Below are positions 11,191 through 24,634 of a stretch of DNA of 64,000 nucleotides, in pieces. Origin of the DNA: Gorsachius magnificus (taxonomy: Eukaryota; Chordata; Aves; Pelecaniformes; Ardeidae); contig CM067082.1 of assembly GCA_034008185.1 (NCBI GenBank), forward strand, positions 8,602,984 to 8,666,983. The letters run 5' to 3'. The translations under genes and the position numbers were made by a program. Below the pieces are notes generated by a model. The model did no database searches and had not been told where the DNA came from. It saw nothing but the letters and a program-made list of their open reading frames with translations. Position 1 is the stretch's first letter, and each line of letters opens with the position of its first letter.

Positions 11191-14100
11191 TATTTATTCA
11201 TTTATTTTTATTGTGTCCAATAAGAATTAAAACTCATTTGAAAACTTTATGTTCTTAACCCAAACAGATGCCAGCACCAAACCCACAGATGCCTAAGAGA
11301 GACAGGAGAATCTGCAATGGTTGAGAGGAACCAGCAAATGTGTAAGGCCAATTTTCTGTGTAAAGAGGGATAGCAATAAAGATATGTAGCACAGATTAAT
11401 GTAGGAGTCTAGTAGAAAGAGAGAGGACACAGAGGCTTTCTAAAAATATACAATCATGAGATGTACAGGGGCTCTGCTCTTACTGTGGTGTGGCCTTGTT
11501 TGCAAGGTTTGATTGTGCTGAATTTTCAGAATTTCCTGCAGTCTAGATCTAGAAAAGGTTGTTCAGTCATTTAAGTAATTGGTTTGGCTTCATATACACC
11601 TTTGGGGTGTATCTTTTGGGGTTCCGTTCAGCTGAAGCCTGAGGAAAATGCTTGAATAATGCTGGTGTCCATCCTTAAGCAACTGCATCCCGCACTCAGC
11701 CTTAGAGTAATCTGTAAGTACCTCTTCCAGTTACAAAGGAAAAAGTAGGATTAATTTCTCCTAACATTAGCCATTGGTGTCTAGTCTAAGCAGATCATAC
11801 AGTGCTCTCTCCAGTCAGAGAAAGGTTCCAACACAAAATAATTAATTCATCTTTAATTAAGCACCTAAGCCCAGGGGACAGGAATAAACCACCCTTTGCA
11901 TGTGCTTGTCAGTCACCAGTGATCCAAATGACTGTACTTAACTGAAAATGTCTCAGGCTACGGGGACTTTTTCCACAAAGCTCCCATCCTCTTACAACAA
12001 TGTGTATGATGTGCAGAACCTCAAAGAGACTGTGTTAAAATGTGTTTTGTGTCCTTTCAGTCATTTCTTCAAGCACCATGCATCAGGCAGTAACAGCATC
12101 ATGTTCTCTTGTAATTTGCTGCTCCAGCAGTCTTTTCTCAGTTGCAAATTTTGCAGGCAAAATTAATTAGTTGACTCTTACCATCACTCTTCTCTTTCTT
12201 ATTTTCCCCCTCTTAAATAATATTGGGCCATCAATTAATTCCTGGGGTACCCAGAGAGAAATAACCTGAATATTTTCCTTTTCAAACCCGTATTTTGAAT
12301 TTTCTCTGTTCAGTGTTTAATACCCAATATGTCCCTTTTCTGTTCTCACTAAATAAAATATTTTTTACAAAATACTATCTGGTACCCATTTAAATGGTAT
12401 AGGGAAAGCTAGTCACACCAGCTACCTTTATGAATCATACCAATAATTTATTTTAAAAAAGGAAAAAAAGGGAGAATAGGTTTGTTTAATCAAGCCTCTT
12501 TTACAAGAAGTTATGGTAACTGAGATGAATAATATCAATAAAGATGGAGAAGGAAACAATAGCACTGTTGATTACTTCTGGCATTATTTCAGTAAGGATT
12601 TACATCTGACTGCCTGATCTCTGTCTCTCCCAAATACTGATATTATACAGATAATCCCCCAGACTGTGGGATTTTCCCTGTTTCTAAAAATGTGTTCAGA
12701 TAAAATCAGTTATGTAGCTGATTAACTAATTCTGTGAAAATTTCACGGATGCAAGTTACCTCAGTCTACTTTTTGGAAAATGTTTCATTTGAAGAGCCTA
12801 CGCTTTATTATTATGATTACCCTACGCTTTACTTTATTACTGAGAAAAGCTTCTATTCCACCCTTACTATTTTAGATGATGGATACTGCTTTACTATTTG
12901 TAGTTCATCTGTAATTTGTAATTCTAATTCCCATCAATTCATTCTTCCCAGGATGGGCTTTCTTTAATATCTTGCTCTTTTCTTTAATCATATTATCGTT
13001 GACTCATTTGCCTCTCCTATCAGTCACTGACAGACTTTAATTTGAAGCTCATATTCACTGCCCTTTATGTTCTCATTTTAAACCTCATCTGTATTTTTAA
13101 GTATTTTCACAGTGTTGTAACACTAGATGGATTTTGCCCAGGACAACTTGCTTTTCTCACTTGTGGGAAGTGTCACTTTGGTGTGTTGGGTAGGACACTT
13201 AGGAAAAATCTTCATTAAGAACTTACACTTAAATACTCTCAGTGAGTTGTGACAATAATTGCGTTAATCTTTTGGAAACTGTTTCTTTTTCAACATCTGT
13301 TTTTATGAATGTTGGTTAGGCACGATAACCTGTTTGCACAAGTGCAACTGGCTTTGATACTTGCTGCTAGTTGAGTACCTTCATTGTGACCATCATAAGG
13401 AGATCTTGTCTGCCTAGAGCAGGTGCCTGGTATTCTACCAAACACCTGCTTTCACCATTACATTGTGTCCTAACCAGCTTCTGAACAGATTTCTTCTTTT
13501 CATAACTCTCTGGGAACATAAAAAGATTTCCAAGAAAGCCATTTTGATATATTTCTTCTGTTGCTTGCTACAAAGCCATGGTGGACCTTTGCCAAAGGCA
13601 GATCTTTCTGATGACCCCAGTATTTTGCTTTTTTTCAAAAAGTGGATGACTATTTTTTGCACATACGTCTGTTAAGTGCAAAATAATCTTTGATAAGTAA
13701 GTGGTTTGTCAGTCTGATTGATATCAATACTGGGCTAGCCTTGCTGCTGGCCATCAGACCAAGCATCTCCTCAGCCCTGAGTGAAAGCATATCTATGTTC
13801 TTACTGAATACTTTCTGAAAAGACTAGACAGAAGGGTGTGGACGTGATGGAGAGGGGACATGAAGAACAGGCTCCTTAGGCCTGCTATTGGGAGGACCAA
13901 AGGAATACTGACCCCCATACACCATCATGCCAGTTAATGGAGTTCAGGATGACTGGAAGAAATGGATTTCCTCAATCCCAGACATTATTCTATTACTGTT
14001 AAGAGATTCTGGAATCACTTTTCCAAGTCAGAACAATGTGTAGAAAGAGAGGTGAAAAATGTGAGTTCCAGAAGGACATAAGAAACATGCCCAGCTGGAC

Positions 14101-14962
14101 AGGTAAAGATGCCTTTGTGGCTTGATTTGCAGTACAGGTCGAGGTGTGAAATGGAATTTGACAAAAAGCCACAGTATTTTAATTAACTTACTTTCAAGTT
14201 CAACCAGCAGCTGAGCCTGAGAAATGAAAGACATGTTAGTGCTATTCAATGTTGCCATTTCTTTCCAGTTAAATGAGGATTATTAACTGGCTAGATATGG
14301 ATTGGGTAAATCAGAAAGTTCTGCTGTGTTACAAAAAAAAAAATATCAGACATAATCAGGTGTTTTCAAAAGGCCTTTTTGGCTGCCTGTTTTTGCTGCT
14401 GCTGCAGCTAAGGTGAGATTAGCACAGAGTTGGAGAGGTGGAATGACCACAACCCAGTAGACTTGCCTGGAACCAGGTTGGCTCCTATTAGATCTCCTCA
14501 GTGACCTTAGATGGTACTTAATTTATATCTCCAGACAAATGTGAAGAAGAAAGTGTTAAGGATCATGAGAGCTTCAGAAAAGCAAACCGTTAAGTATGTA
14601 TGAATCTGTGTTTGTAGACTTCAGTGGGAACTTCAGGACTGTACTGTGAGAAAACAGTTTGAACCTGTATAACTATTAAACTCTCTTAGCCTCCAGATCC
14701 TGATGTTTACATCCAACCCACCTGCCAGGAAACAGTCCTTGGCCTACTCTAACTCCTTCCTGTGCCTGGGAATTGCTTGAGAGAGAGTGAATGAGCCTGG
14801 ACCATGACCAGAGATATGTTTAACAATTTAATGTTGCAAGCAGTACCGTTTAAAAGATGTTTGAGGTCCACTGCCTGGAAATATTTCCTGGTACTCTTTA
14901 ATTTATCAGTGCAGACACAGCCTGTGAAGCATCACAGAAAGCATAGTTTACCCAGACAGACA

Positions 14963-14975
14963 CCCCCCCCCCCCC
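14963..14975. repeat. C homopolymer (13 bases)
   Basis: Thirteen consecutive C after GACAGACA. The length is likely to vary between individuals and is prone to sequencing error. Confidence 0.9.
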
Positions 14976-15342
14976 GAAACACTGCATTTTTTCTTCTTTG
15001 TAACAAAATATTTTGATTCAATTAGACAAATTAATTTATATCAGAGGAAATCGACACTAAATATTTAACTTCTGTTGAAACTAACTTCAATTGATAGTTA
15101 ACATTTTCCATTAAAATCTCCACAAATTGGCAGACATGACTTTTTATGAAAAAGTGTTTTTGTACAAATTTCCTGTAGAAATATTTTATCAAGTAACAGT
15201 GCCTACACCTCAGCCTATGCTCGGATTATTCTCTGTCGTACTTTCATGTGGCACAGGCCTGTGCCCCATCTTTTTGGAGAGCTTCAGAACTCGATGTGGT
15301 GTAAGGGGCATCTTCTACAGATTCACCAACATGTCAGCATCA

Positions 15343-15920
15343 TGTAAATCATGACCCCAGTCAGCAACTAAGCACCACACAACCATTCACTCACTCCACC
15401 ATTCATGAGATGGAAGAAAGAATCAGAAGGGTAAAAGTGAGAAAACTCATGAGTTGAGATAAAGACAGTTTAGTAGGTAAAGCAAGAACCACACACACAA
15501 GCAAAGCAAAACTGCTTCCCACTGGCAGACGGGCGTTCAGCCATCTCCAGGAAAGCAGGGCTCCAGCACACATAAAGGTGACTTGGGAAGACAAACGCCA
15601 TCACTCCAAATGTTCCCCCCTTCCTTCTTCTTCCCCCAGCTTTAAATGCTGAGCATGATGTCATACAGTGTGGGATATCCCTGGGGTCAGTTGGGGTCAG
15701 CTGTCCCAGTTGTGTCCCCTCCCAGCTTCTTGTGCCTCCCCAGCCTCCTCGCTGGTGGGGTGGGGTGAGGAGCAGAAAAGGCCTTGACTCTGTGTCAGCA
15801 CTGCTCAGCAATAGCTAAAACACCCCTGTATTATCAACCCTGTTTCCAGGACATATCCAAAACATAGCCCCATACTAGCTGCTATGAAGAAAATTAACTC
15901 TATCCCAGCCAAAATCAGTA
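15343..15920 (-). mobile_element. Diverged solo LTR of the same ERV family (copy 2)
   Basis: In minus orientation it shares the family body: GTAAAAGTGAGAAAAC, GAGTTGAGATAAAGACAGTT, GCAAGCAAAGCAAAAC, then GAAAATTAACTCTATCCCAG near the other end. Both termini are eroded: the usual TGTCATGGTTTAACCCC edge reads TGTAAATCATGACCCC, and the far edge stops near AAAATCAGTA. I find no target duplication, and the ends are uncertain by about 10 bases. The polyadenylation hexamer is degenerate (ACTAAA on the minus strand, 15469-15474), and the TATA position holds a TTTAAA-type sequence. This copy looks older or more decayed than the other three. Confidence 0.9.
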
Positions 15921-18328
15921 TGTGTATACTTGTCAGCTGTGTAGTACCAGTTAGGACATTACACAGATCTCTTCATTTTTTAGAGACTATAATAATTAAA
16001 CTTTTCAACATCTCAAGTCTCAGAATATCCTTCCTTCTGTGCTGTATATACCAATGCTTGCTAAATGAACTTCTTCATTATACACGGAAATAAAGATTGC
16101 CTGTGCTTTTAGGAAAAAGTCCAAAATTGTCAAAGACTGCACATGAAGGCTGACAGCAGGAGGTGCTTTGGTAAGGCTCCATCTGGAAAGGCAATGTATG
16201 CATGGAGGAAAGATCATAACCTGAAGATTAACATGACAAAGCACTGCTGCAAATTTTCAACTGGAAAGACAGAATTGCTTTCAGCTCAGACAGTAAATTA
16301 GATGATGATTCGCATGCAGGGTTAATGGTAATATCTATGGTGTCAGGAGCATGCAGTAATTACAGCTGTAAAGATGAGCTCTGATGCTGGTACAACTAAT
16401 TATTTAGTGCTGCTGGAAATTCCTTAGAAAACACTAAAGCTAAATCCCCAAATGAGGAACTCTGAAACCAACTTCAGTCTTTCTGTTTAATATATGTTAA
16501 CCTCTTTAACCTCTGTGTCAATAGGCACCTTATTTTCTAAAGCAAACAAAGAAGTAAAAATCAAAAAAGTATTATCTAAAAGCAGGATGTCTGAATGGGT
16601 TGCCACACTGCTGTCGTACATCTATTCCCTATACGAAGGCCAGTTCTGTGCTTGGGAATAGCCTTATGCAACTGGGAAAGCCACTTGTCTGGAACACAGC
16701 AAATGAGTAAAATGTCACCAGAAGGTGGATCATGGGGCTACCCAAATATTTCCTTTATAAATTGCCAGTCACTTCTTTTTTTACTGACAATTCCTTTACC
16801 TTTCTTTATCTATTTCCCTGTGCTTTGGAGGACCATTACAGGGAGACACAGACACCATCCTCTGCCACTAAAACTACCAGGCATGATTGTATTTGGAAGA
16901 GGAATGACTTCATGTCTTCATGTGTAAGCGCAGATAGTCTTCTTTAAAGATACAAAACACATCTGGGTCTCTGTGTTGTGCACTTTCTTTTTCTTCCTCC
17001 ATTTATACAGTTAAATACTGTGCCTCTGTTTGCCTGCACTAAAATCAATAGACAGAAAAGCACCAACCTCCAGAAGAGTTGAAGTTCACCAGGAGGCACA
17101 CTGCAACAACTGATCCATGTTGTTTAGGTAGTCTTCAGCCCAATGAAGCCCAGCTAGGGAAGGTCATCTCCTTTCTAGTGAAGAATTCAAGTGTCAGTAT
17201 GATAAATACTGCCTAACATGGTCTGGAGTAGAGGGGCTTATGCTCTCCCTGGAACCATTTTTTATTTCAGAACTGAAATGTGTGGCACACCTGTGACATC
17301 ACAGGTGGGAAGCCATACCTCAGAGAGGGTCCCTGCCAGACCAAAGAGGCAGGGACACCCCTGAGGGACTGCAGCCTGTGAGCAACCCACCCCGGGGCAG
17401 TGACACAAAGAAAAGTACAGCAGTGGATAACCAGTAAAAGGCAGGGAACAGTGGATGAAAACCAGTAAGAAGCAAGATGTGGCAGGGAGAAACTAGTCAG
17501 AAGCAAAGGATGGCACACAGAAAGTAATGTGGACAGAAGGACAGACAGAATCTGTTATGGACATAGCCCCAATCTCCTGTGATTCTTCGCCTCAATGAAG
17601 GGATTGGGACAGATCGAGTGTAACCTGCAGTGAAAATAAGGGAAGTTGAGACTGGGAATGGGTAAAATAGGTTTATGGCTTAAGATGAGCCTTAAGAAAG
17701 GGAGGGAATGTTATTTACTGAAGTTTTTTTTAGATTTCTTTTTTTTTTTCTCATTACATGAATCTGTGATCAGAAACTGGTATTAATTTGCAAGCAATTA
17801 AATTAATTCCCTGAGTCACGACTGTTTTGTCTGGACCAAAGTCACTATATGGTTATTTTTATAATCTTCTTAGAGTCTTGCCTTCTGAGAAGCATTGGAT
17901 TATTGCCCAGACTGTCCTAGTAGTACATGGGAAGCACAAAGGTATCTACTGTCTTAGTCCATTTGGTACAGAAGGACTATGGCTATTGTCACTAGACTTG
18001 CATCCTGAAATCAGCTTGTCTTGCCAAGGGAGCAGCATGGTTGCAACCAGAAAACTGACACTGAAAACAGGAGGTGGGGCAGAATAAGGAAATCATTTCA
18101 AGACAAGTCAATCTCAATTTGCTTGTTCAACTAAAACTACATTTTGCAGATACAAAGCCAGTAATTACTACCTGCAGAAACATTTGACTCTCAAGCACTG
18201 AACTCTGCAACAAATAAAGGCAGTAAATGTTGTGATGAATGTGCATTCACATTCATAGTCTAGCACATCCACATCTCTCTAGCACATGAGGGGTCTCAGG
18301 GCAGCTGGAATACTCAGGAAATTTATCT
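15921..18328. other. Unique sequence between two LTRs, no gene seen
   Basis: No retroviral gag, pol or env motifs were found in the ~2.4 kb between the two minus-strand LTRs. A weak, degenerate array of about three units (28-34 bases, built around GTGGAT and CCAGTAA) lies at 17421-17515. Confidence 0.6.
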
Positions 18329-18460
18329 GTGACTGTCATGGTTTAACCCCAGCTGGCAACTCAGCACCACGCAGCCACTCGCTCACTTCCCCCACAATGG
18401 GACAGGGGAGGGAAACAGAAGAGTAAAAGTGAGAAAACACATAGGTTGAGATAAAGACAG

Positions 18461-18466
18461 TTTAAT
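18461..18466 (-). promoter_or_regulatory. LTR polyadenylation signal ATTAAA
   Basis: ATTAAA read on the minus strand, at the place equivalent to 3234-3239 in copy 1 and 26209-26214 in copy 4. Confidence 0.7.
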
Positions 18467-18647
18467 AGGGAAAGCAAAAGCTGTGCACACAAGCAAAGCA
18501 AAGCGAGGAATTTATTCACCACTTCCAATGGGCAGGCAGGTGCTCAGCCATCCCCAGGAGAGCAGGGCTCCATCACGCATAACAGTGACTTGGGAAGACA
18601 GACACCATCACTCTGAATATCTCCCCTTCCTTCTTCTTCCCCCAGCT

Positions 18648-18654
18648 TATATAC
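18648..18654 (-). promoter_or_regulatory. LTR TATA box
   Basis: TATATAA on the minus strand inside LTR copy 3, downstream of a CRE-like TGACATCA. It is lost in copies 1 and 4 and degenerate in copy 2. Confidence 0.65.
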
Positions 18655-20250
18655 TGAGCATGATGTCATATGGTGTGGGATAGCCCTTTGGTCAATTTGG
18701 GTCAGGTGTTCCAGCTATGTCCCCTCCCAGCTTCTCTTGCACCTGGCAGAGCTGAGAGCTGAGAAGTCCTTGGCCCGTCTAAGCGCTACCCAGCAACAAC
18801 CAAAACATCAGTATGTTATCAACATGCTTCTAGTACTAAATCCAAAACACAGCACCACACCAGCTACTAGGAAGAAAATTAACTCTGTCCCAGCTGAAAC
18901 TAGGACAGTGACCCTGCCTTTAGATGCAGGCTCAGGTATTATCTAATGGGATACAGCTTACTCGGACACAGTCTCCCACTGTCTCCCCTCTTGGGTGGGG
19001 AAATGGGATCTTGGTGGTATCTTAACCTTTCCTGTTCACTTCCCATGGCCTCTTTATAGCCAGAAACTGTTGCAGAACAATCAGAAAGGTTTGTAGCCTT
19101 TGATGAGACCAGAGGAGACATGGTGTGTTTGCTCTGTGTTTTTTCCTGCCTTTGACTGTGGAGAGCTGGGCTGTTCCCTTCCACTCCCGCATTCCTATGG
19201 GGAATGAGCTCTGTGGCCAGGGGACCTGGGAAGAGGCAGAACCTCACAACAGGAGCTGCGCAGTGAAGCCCACCACACCACAACCAGAGCAAGGAGCTGG
19301 CCACAGGCAGCTCTGACCTTCCTGCAGCAATTTAGGAATCCCTCTCCCTGACAGTAAGTATCCTATAGTGAGCTGTGCTCCTATTAGCAACCTTTTGGGT
19401 GCAGTAAGCTCTAGTCCTGCCAGAACACTTTGAAACCTGCTAAACCTCCTTTTTTGTAGGTCCAATAATGGCCTACAAGTCTGATTTTAACAGTGATCTC
19501 AAGGTGGCTTCTGAGGACAAACTCAGATACATCCTTTGTGGATTTTCCTATACGAAGTAGGGATAGTATTTCTGATTGCATTCTTACCATTAATTTATAC
19601 TTCCATTCCTCAACTCACTGCCCAAGGCATTTTCTTTCCTGTTTATGCTGTGCCACAACCTCTGGGCCATTGTGGTGTGTAAATAATATCATCAGGATCT
19701 GAACTTATGCAGCGTGGTGCTTGGGTTTCTTTGGATGAAGGAACATTGATTCCTGGATTCAAAACCAGACTGGGTATACACAACATCAAAATCACCCTCA
19801 AAAGTCACAAAATCTCTTTTTTTTTCTATAAAAGAGATTGTCAACACTCTGACTTTCATACCATTAGGAAGTCAAAATTTCCAGCTACCTCCTCCAGGTG
19901 GTCCCTCCCAGCAATGGGGAAAGCATCCAGTTCCCTCCTGAGTGCACACAAGAGTCAGATGCAAGCACAGTTGGAGCTACAACATGTTTACAGTCTTGCT
20001 CCAAGCTGTGTTGGTCAGGCTCAGAGCTGCTTGACAGGGATCTGTGAACACATGTTTTGGCTCACCTTATATTCCTTCTTCTGCCCCAAGATCTTCCCCT
20101 TTACTACTCTCACCATCTCCCAAATAAACAGCTCACTTCTGTGTACCATTTCCCCATCGGCCCTGGTTTTGCCGATTTTATACCCTTACTTGGTATTTAT
20201 GCTATGGTTGCCCTGGTAATTTCTAGCTTTGACAGCAATTTTGTCAAGCT

Positions 20251-20438
20251 ATTACCTTTTTTGTTATCTATAGTGTCCTGCCATTTCTCATTTTGCTGTC
20301 TTGTTAGTGGCACCACGGGTCAGTGTAGGCCATCTGCATATACATTACTTCCCTTTGTAATCTGTAGCATCCTGCAGTTCCTCATGTCGTTATCTTGTCA
20401 GAGGCACCGCAAGACAGAGTGAGCCATCTGTACATACA
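20251..20438. repeat. Degenerate ~94-bp tandem duplication
   Basis: Unit 1 starts at 20251 (ATTACC) and unit 2 at 20344 (ATTACT). Shared blocks in order are CTATAGTGTCCTGC / CTGTAGCATCCTGC, TCTTGTTAGTGGCACC / TCTTGTCAGAGGCACC, and GGCCATCTGCATATAC / GAGCCATCTGTACATAC. By eye the units agree at roughly three quarters of positions, so the duplication is old. Confidence 0.8.
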
Positions 20439-21698
20439 CCTTAACACATACATGCCTGTACCATCTGCCACTATATTAATAGGCAGAGGTAAATAAAAAA
20501 CATAACTGGCCAAAAATAGACACTTCTTTTATATATCAGATAAAACAGAAAACAATCATGACAACCTTTGAAACCTATTAAATGAAAACTCATAAAATAA
20601 AATCACTTGCAATAGCTGTGTTCTGCTGGATCTTGATCTGTCTTTAGGGTCGTGTTTTAATGCATCCAGAATGGGGTCCTGTGAAAGCGAAGGGACATCA
20701 TACCTGGTGTTTCCTACTCAATTCCAGTCCCAGCTCCCAAAACACACTGGAAACCCAGTCCCAAACCCACAGTGTAACCCAGAAAGAGCCAAAAGACCCT
20801 ATTCTACCTAAATCGGTATGTTTGGCTCTGTGGAACTATGGAGACACCATAACTGACCTTTCCCATGCAAGGAGGACAGCGTGGTAAATCCTTCAGGAAA
20901 GCTGATCGCCACCACAAGTACACATAAATGCTGCACTGGCCCACTACAATAAGTGCCCTCCTGAAATAGGACTTCCACCATGTCTGGGCTTGGCTTTCCC
21001 AGGCTTTATTTAACATGTACCACTAGAAAAACAACCAGCTGACTCTTTTTACTCAGTACACTTTAGTCATAGATAACTTCCCAGAGACAAATTTAATGAT
21101 CAATTCTCACTCAGTGTTGCAGACTTCAAAAACCCTTTCCTCTCACCAGGGTTGCACAGTGAAGTGCGTTGTAATAAGAAACAAATGTGAGAGCCCCACC
21201 TTTTCTTATTTAGAAAGACTAAAAGAAAGGATTATTTTATTTTTTCCAGAAAAAGTATGAACTAAAAGTAATGCAGTAAATTGTCAAGACTTGCTTAATG
21301 TTAATGTGAACATATTTACAGTCAAAAATTTCAGACAGAAGACCCATACTATTTTAAAGACCTGCCAATGAGTCAGTCCAGGAGTCAGGTAGGAACAAGC
21401 TGCAGAGGCAGAAGTGGAACACTTGATTCAGCTCTACGGAGAAATCGCTATTCATCTCTTACCTTGGTTTTCATCCTGCAAAAGGGTCTTTGGGGACTCT
21501 GTTTTTCAGTGTGTGCATTTAAATTACCTAAAGTAACAGATCTTTGGCCCCGTAGGTCTTTCTTGATAGGACAAACAAAGCCTTTCCAGGCACCAACTCT
21601 GTAGAGAGGAACACTCCCAGTTCTTCTGCCCTGTCTCTCTACTCTGCACCAGGAGACCCTCCCTAGCTGCAGGGATGTGATCCACGATTATGTTGGGG

Positions 21699-21742
21699 GA
21701 CATCTCATCATAGAAGCTATGACATCTCATTATAGAGCCTGA
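21699..21742. repeat. 22-bp tandem duplication
   Basis: GACATCTCATCATAGAAG and GACATCTCATTATAGAGC start 22 bases apart (21699 and 21721). Confidence 0.7.
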
Positions 21743-24634
21743 GGTTGTTGTGTCTCTCTTTCTGCCCCACAAAGAGGCATGCTTTCTGAAGAAATGTCCC
21801 ACTGTGCCCTTGGGGCAGCACAATAATTCTTCATCCTTTACACTGGGCACACACCAAAGCTGTGAAGTGCCATAAAGCCCAGGGTATATTTTTTCAGCAG
21901 GTCTGTAGCCCTGTGTGTTAATGCTCTGATCCTGCAAGGGACACTGTATGCACAAGACTTTTTTCATGGTCTTGGTCAAAGTGGCTGAGAAAGGCTGCCA
22001 AGCTGTGCTCTGTGAGCAAAAGCTCTGTGAACTGCATACAGTTTTGCCGAGGGAAATGCCATAAACTCTTAGCACTAAATATTTCTCTTGTGTGGAGGTC
22101 ATATGTCAGAGATAATGGGCCTAATCTGAGGATGGCCTTTTACAGAAAGTTTAATATCACACGCTGGGCTCCTGTGATGGGACTTTTGCCTTTTACACTT
22201 GCAAACAGCATCCCTCAGGCTATGCCATCAACTGAGCTGCAGAGAATTGTTCGAGGTTGTCTCTGCCTGACAAAGTCACACTTTACTCTCCATCTGTTAC
22301 CTGGATAAGCTTGAAAATAATCTGCAGACATTCCAGAATATTCTGGGATGCTTCTGATGAATGTGCGTATAGTGTCCACGCCTTCTCTGCTTAATAAAGA
22401 TGAAGTAAATGATGCCTTGCTGAGATTGCATTTTTATTCAATATATTGGAACTAAGCTGTCTATAAAACTTGTATTTCTATTACTGATTTATTCAAATAA
22501 CAAGAAATACAATTTATGGTAATTTTAAGTGATGCCTTTACCGGGAAAAAAGTATCTAGAGATTCTTACCAAACTATTCAAGCAGTAGTTTAAGCTTTAA
22601 ACTGGTGTTCGGGTAGGTGTGCTCTTCCCAGAACCTGTCACTCACCACTGCCTCCAGTAGTTTAAGACCAAATCTTCCCTGTTTCTATCACCATCTTGTA
22701 TCAGTCATCTTCATGCAATCCCTGCAGAGGTTCAGCTCATTATAGAGTGGACCAGTTGCCTATACAACCATGTATATGCATTTTCCACAGGTAGACACTA
22801 TTTGATACAATCTCTTTCTCAGCTGCCCAGGCATGATCGTCATCACAGGCTGCACCAAAGGTTAGGATGAACGCTTATGCCAGACACAGCTAGACACAGA
22901 TCTCTTCCATCCATTGTAAGATATGAATGATGATGTTTTATTCACTTCAACTTCAAAATTTCATGATACTTCAACAAAAATGTCTCATATCACCATGTTA
23001 TAGACATGCAGATGAGGTCTGGAGAATTCAATCAATTCTCCTTGTTCACCAGCAACTGGGGGGAAAGGATCCTCTCTCTGGGAGGTTTTTCTTTGATTGG
23101 GAAGCTTCAGGGACTACCTTTTCTCAGTTCATGATGGGTGTCACCAGAGGTTCCCCAGTCAAGATACTAAGGCTTACAGCAACAACAATATCCAGTCCCT
23201 CTGTAATGTGTGACAGAACATGGAAAAGTTAATTTTTATGATGATGAACTGCAACACAAAGCAGGACAGTGAATTTTGCAGGGACATGGCAGAGCAGTCA
23301 CAGAGCTCAAATAGCACCTCATTGCTGGTACATTGCTCTTCCCACTCAGTCATGCAGCCATGAAGAGCACAGTTCCTCTATGACAGAGTTCATACAGAAG
23401 AAAAATTATTTGCAGCAGGTGGCCCTGTCTAACTAGTTGCCTGCTGTGGGTAGGATTACAGGGGTAGGGGATATGGTTGTGAAATAACCATCTGACAACT
23501 GCCTGAACTGGCTCTTGATGCTTTTTGACTTATCCAGTCTTACTCTGACTTCAGGAATTTCAAATTACAAAGGCAGTATTAATAGTTTTTGACATAAAAA
23601 CGGTCATAATTTGATTTAAGGGAGAAAGGAAGAAGGTTTACAAATGCCTTTCAATTTCTTTTTCTCAAATATTCCCTGCAAGGAGCATGTAGTTTTCAAA
23701 CTTCTCCAGTTTATGCTGGGGTCAGAGAGTATTCCTGGCTGTAGAGATATGTGTGGAGCTCTAATGTCAGGACCATCCTTAGCTCTTCCCCGTCATCAAA
23801 TTGTGGTGAGTACCAGAACAAGCACAACTAAGAGTACTGAAAGATTCAAATGTTAATGTTTGAGTTCTTCATTACTTTTTTTCTTTTTAAAAAACCCACA
23901 AACTACTCAGACATTGTCTTGTTAGCAGCTTCATTTTTGTCTCCCTAAAACTGATTTCATTTACTGCAAAATAAGTTGGTTAATTCCTTAATCTGAGAAG
24001 CTGACAGCTCATGTATTGATTAGCCACTCAACTATGCTGCTGCACATTATTTTCAGCTTACAGCCTTGTCTCAGTTGCTTCAAGCTTTTCTAAAACATTA
24101 GTGCCTGGAGTCACAGCATTTGAAAACTGATTTGAATGGAGGGCAGGGGAAGGGCAGGGCTGCACAACGTTGTGAATTATACATCACAGGAGCACACATG
24201 TAAAATATTGTTGTAGAGGATGGAGGGAGGAGGGGGCAGCACAATGCGCCAAGCATGCAGATAGGAGGTGCATTATCTCTTCTTTAGTTAGGATTCAGAT
24301 ATGTCACTGTCATTGCTATGCAATTGAAGCATGACAATCATGTCAACTGCTTAGCTTGGAGACTGAACTGTAATTAAAAATAGATTGACTAGTCTTCATA
24401 CCTTATATAAGATAGAATAAGCCATGGCACATTTCTGCCAGGCCTTACTCCATCCTTCATGTTAATACTATGTCCAATTTCTCCACACTAATTTTAATTC
24501 ACAGTCATGTCTGTGAAGGATACCACCATTGCATCCTCAGCAGCAGTCAATTAGTGCAGCAGCCTTAGTTCTGGTGACGGGACACAGAGCTAAGATTCAG
24601 GAGCCATAGCTGTTAGTTTTACTTGTACCTGTGA

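Larger units (their letters stand above)
9766..15342. other. AT-rich unique sequence, no gene seen
   Basis: Over 5.5 kb with only short chance frames. It contains a 17-bp tandem repeat at 11150-11190 and a 13-C run at 14963-14975. Confidence 0.6.
18334..18907 (-). mobile_element. Solo LTR (copy 3) with target duplication
   Basis: On the plus strand it begins TGTCATGGTTTAACCCC and ends CTAGGACA. The same five bases, GTGAC, flank both sides (18329-18333 and 18908-18912). It has the best preserved signals of the family: a TATATAA box read on the minus strand at 18648-18654, a CRE-like TGACATCA just upstream of it, and ATTAAA (minus strand) at 18461-18466. Its own exact target duplication shows that it inserted independently of copy 2. 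Confidence 0.95.
18913..24634. other. Unique sequence, no confirmed gene
   Basis: It holds a ~94-bp degenerate tandem duplication (20251-20438), a 22-bp tandem duplication (21699-21742) and the longest open frame outside the LTRs (21524-22102, minus, 192 residues). That frame is Cys-rich and resembles no family I know. No splice-bounded exon stands out. Confidence 0.5.

Noticed and set aside
15343..18907. Two same-orientation LTRs 2.4 kb apart as the ends of one provirus
   Set aside because: The 18334-18907 copy has its own exact target duplication on both sides, the 15343-15920 copy is much more diverged, and no retroviral coding motifs were seen between them.
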